From assembly GCA_965214585.1 (NCBI GenBank), contig OZ243957.1, positions 1,550,001 through 1,614,000 on the forward strand: a stretch of 64,000 bases of DNA, read 5' to 3'. This document shows, one piece after another, positions 62,031 to 64,000 of the stretch. The DNA comes from JAHCHG01 sp965214585. Its GTDB lineage: Bacteria > Acidobacteriota > Blastocatellia > Pyrinomonadales > Pyrinomonadaceae. The translations under genes were made by a program, and so were the position numbers. The notes under the pieces were generated by a model. It worked only from the letters and a program-made list of their open reading frames with translations, ran no database searches and was not told the DNA's origin. Position 1 is the stretch's first letter, and every line of letters begins with the position of its first letter.

Positions 62031-64000
62031 ATGAGATACATCGGAAAAGAAATGAGCCGCGTGGACGGCGTGGCGAAGGTTACGGGCAAAGCTACTTATG
62101 TGGCGGAATTTCCCGTTAAAAATGCGGCTTACGGTTATATTGTAACGAGCGATATTGCGAAGGGTTCGATCAAAACTATTGATACGAAGGCGGCGGAAAA
62201 AGCTGGCGGAGTTTTGAAAATTTATACGCATTTGAACGCGACGAAGACGCAGGGAAAAGGCAGTCCTTTTGCGGCTTTGCAGTCGGCGGAAATTGTTTTT
62301 AATATGCAGCCGATTGCACTCGTTGTGGCGGAAACTTATGAGCAGGCGAGATATGCGGCGAATCTTGTGAAAGCGAGTTATAACAAGGCTGAATCGCAGA
62401 CGGACACGATGAAAGCGAAGGATAATGCGGAGAGAACGGCTTCGCAAAACAGGTCGAAACCGCGTGGGAATCCGCAGGCGGCACTCGATAAATCCGATGT
62501 CAAAATTGAAGCCGAATATGTGATTCCTATCGAGCATCATAATCCGATGGAAATGCACGGGGCGATTGCTTTTTGGGAAGGCGATAAGTTGATGGTTTTT
62601 GATAAATCGCAAGGCGTGAAGGGCGTGCAGGGGCATCTGGCACAGAGTTTCGGGATTTCGCCGAACAATGTCAGCGTCGTTTCGCTGTTTGTCGGCGGTG
62701 CTTTCGGGGCGGCTTTGAAACCGAATTATTACCCGTTTATTACGGCGATGGCGGCGAGAGATTTGAAGCGTCCGGTCAAGGTGAATTACACCAGAAGGCA
62801 GATGTTCACAGGACACGGTTATCGTCCGTTCACTTATCAAAAGATCAAAATGGGTGCGACGAAAGACGGCAGATTGCAGTCGGTTATTCACGAAGTTGTC
62901 GGAAATACTTCGACGTTTGAGAATTTTTCGGAAGGCACGAGCGGTTTTGGGAGGACTTTGTATAAATGCGAAAATTACGATTCGCCGTATAGCTTGGCGA
63001 AAACCGATCTGCCGACACCCGTTTGGATGCGTGCGCCGGGTGCAGTTTCGGGTGCGTTTGCGATTGAATCGGCAATTGACGAATTGGCTTATAAACTGAA
63101 AATTGATCCGCTTGAAATGCGTAAAATAAATTATGCCGAAACCGATCCTGAAACGGGCAAACCTTTTTCAAGCAAGAAGTTAATGGAATGTTTTAATGTC
63201 GGTGCGGAGAAATTCGGCTGGAAAAAACGCAAACTCGAACCGCGTTCAATAAAAGAAGGAAACTGGCTCGTCGGAATGGGCTGCGGAATTGGAACTTGGG
63301 GAGCGTTTCAAGCACCGGCGGGCGTTACGATGACTTTGCGGAATGACGGAACGGCTTATGTCCGAAGTGCGACGGCAGACATCGGACCGGGAACTTACAC
63401 GACGATGACGATCATCGCCGCCGAATTTTTGGGACTTTCCGCTGACAAAGTAAAATTTGAACTCGGCGACACAAAATTTCCAAACGCACCTTCGCAAGGC
63501 GGTTCGGTTACAACTGCTTCCGTCGGTTCGGCGGTTTACGGTGCGGCGTTGGCGATAAAACAGAAACTGTTCGATATGGCTCTGGAAATGGAAAATTCAA
63601 AGTTTGCCGACGCGAAAATTGACGATGCCGAATTGATGGATGGAAATCTGCGTTTGAAAAATGATAAATCAAAATCAATCGCCGTCGCAGACATTTTAAA
63701 GCAAAATAATTTGGAAGAAATTGTTGAAACTTATCAAGCGATGCCTTCTGAGGAACGCTCAAAATATACGACGATGGGACACGGAATCCAATTTGCGGAA
63801 GTCAAAGTTGATGAAGATTTGGGCATTGTCAGGGTTACAAAAATCGTCGAAGCAACGGCTTGCGGACGCATTATCAATCCGCTGACAGCACATTCGCAGG
63901 AACAGGGCGGAATGATCTGGGGAATCGGTATGGCTCTGCACGAACACACCGAAATTGACCATCGCTACGGCAAAATGATGACGACGAATTTCGCCGATTA
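62031..64000 (+). CDS. Xanthine dehydrogenase-family molybdopterin-binding subunit, 3' end cut
   Basis: At least 656 residues, running off the window. The domain order is the XdhA/CoxL large subunit: SRVDGVAKVTGKATYVAEFP (a/b hammerhead), IPIEHHNPMEMHGAIAFWEG, SLFVGGAFGAALKPNYYPF, TPVWMRAPGAVSGAFAIESA (Moco contacts), QGGSVTTASVGSAVYGAAL and QEQGGMIWGIGMALHEHTEI. Oxidises an aldehyde, purine or similar substrate at a molybdenum centre; the precise substrate is not evident. The [2Fe-2S] and FAD subunits are not in the window and would be downstream or distant. moaA at 29698 could supply cofactor. Confidence 0.9.
   Translation, partial: MRYIGKEMSRVDGVAKVTGKATYVAEFPVKNAAYGYIVTSDIAKGSIKTIDTKAAEKAGGVLKIYTHLNATKTQGKGSPFAALQSAEIVFNMQPIALVVAETYEQARYAANLVKASYNKAESQTDTMKAKDNAERTASQNRSKPRGNPQAALDKSDVKIEAEYVIPIEHHNPMEMHGAIAFWEGDKLMVFDKSQGVKGVQGHLAQSFGISPNNVSVVSLFVGGAFGAALKPNYYPFITAMAARDLKRPVKVNYTRRQMFTGHGYRPFTYQKIKMGATKDGRLQSVIHEVVGNTSTFENFSEGTSGFGRTLYKCENYDSPYSLAKTDLPTPVWMRAPGAVSGAFAIESAIDELAYKLKIDPLEMRKINYAETDPETGKPFSSKKLMECFNVGAEKFGWKKRKLEPRSIKEGNWLVGMGCGIGTWGAFQAPAGVTMTLRNDGTAYVRSATADIGPGTYTTMTIIAAEFLGLSADKVKFELGDTKFPNAPSQGGSVTTASVGSAVYGAALAIKQKLFDMALEMENSKFADAKIDDAELMDGNLRLKNDKSKSIAVADILKQNNLEEIVETYQAMPSEERSKYTTMGHGIQFAEVKVDEDLGIVRVTKIVEATACGRIINPLTAHSQEQGGMIWGIGMALHEHTEIDHRYGKMMTTNFAD

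Noticed and set aside
61911..62891. 326-residue open frame on the minus strand
   Set aside because: It lies opposite the clear molybdopterin-subunit gene; composition (Arg/His/Phe-rich) is typical of an antisense shadow and no motif is visible.

Overview
The window looks like chromosomal DNA of an Acidobacteriota relative, most likely class Blastocatellia. This is inferred from the gene mix: a giant Oar-type TonB receptor with an N-terminal carboxypeptidase-regulatory domain, an exosortase-EpsI fusion, a beta-propeller sensor fused to GGDEF, DUF1844, DUF2911 and DUF4142 proteins, and moderate GC with a strong bias to GAA/AAA codons. No rRNA, tRNA or CRISPR array was seen. Two genes run off the window edges (left: a hypothetical protein; right: a xanthine dehydrogenase-family molybdopterin subunit).

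Housekeeping backbone. 1.8-11.1 kb holds a SprT-like protease and the heat-shock set hrcA-grpE-dnaK-dnaJ. 11.6-17.3 kb holds an exosortase/EpsI fusion, a polyprenyl synthase, an MBL hydrolase and a geranylgeranyl-reductase-like flavoprotein. 22-34.5 kb holds the TonB receptor, ctlX, queG, an SH3 protein, moaA, a propeller-GGDEF protein and msrA. 41.4-64 kb is a mixed housekeeping stretch: methyltransferase, ubiB-like kinase, PIN toxin-antitoxin pair, ribF, two GNATs, PhnP-like hydrolase, DUF1844, mazG, mscS, poly-Asp secreted protein, flavoprotein, SLOG protein, DUF2911, serS, alpha/beta hydrolase, galU and the molybdenum enzyme.

The most notable content is three related polymorphic-toxin loci: A (6.5-9.8 kb, inserted between dnaK and dnaJ), B (17.4-21.8 kb) and C (36.1-41.4 kb). 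Each has one full-length core gene with a variable C-terminal toxin domain, then a chain of truncated cassettes. Each cassette repeats the end of the conserved middle region, carries a different toxin tip and is followed by its own small putative immunity gene. Each locus ends in a tipless remnant. Recognisable tips are a CdiA-type tRNase, two nucleotidyltransferases, a PD-(D/E)XK-like nuclease and a CdiA RNase A-like domain with a CdiI-type partner. Core genes A and B are paralogues. Core C is unrelated in sequence but built the same way. All three cores carry the same upstream motif, GGAAAC-N16-CGATAA, with identical spacing, which suggests one alternative-sigma regulon. No secretion signal or transporter was found, so the delivery route is unknown.

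The region is also rich in small mobile DNA: MITE-like palindromes of several families (one interrupted by an IS630-type element, one family nested inside another), an IS4-type element that splits a DUF4142 gene with a clean 9-bp target duplication, and heptanucleotide tandem arrays. The arrays form long hairpins between genes and have also entered three genes (exosortase, flavoprotein, moaA) in frame.
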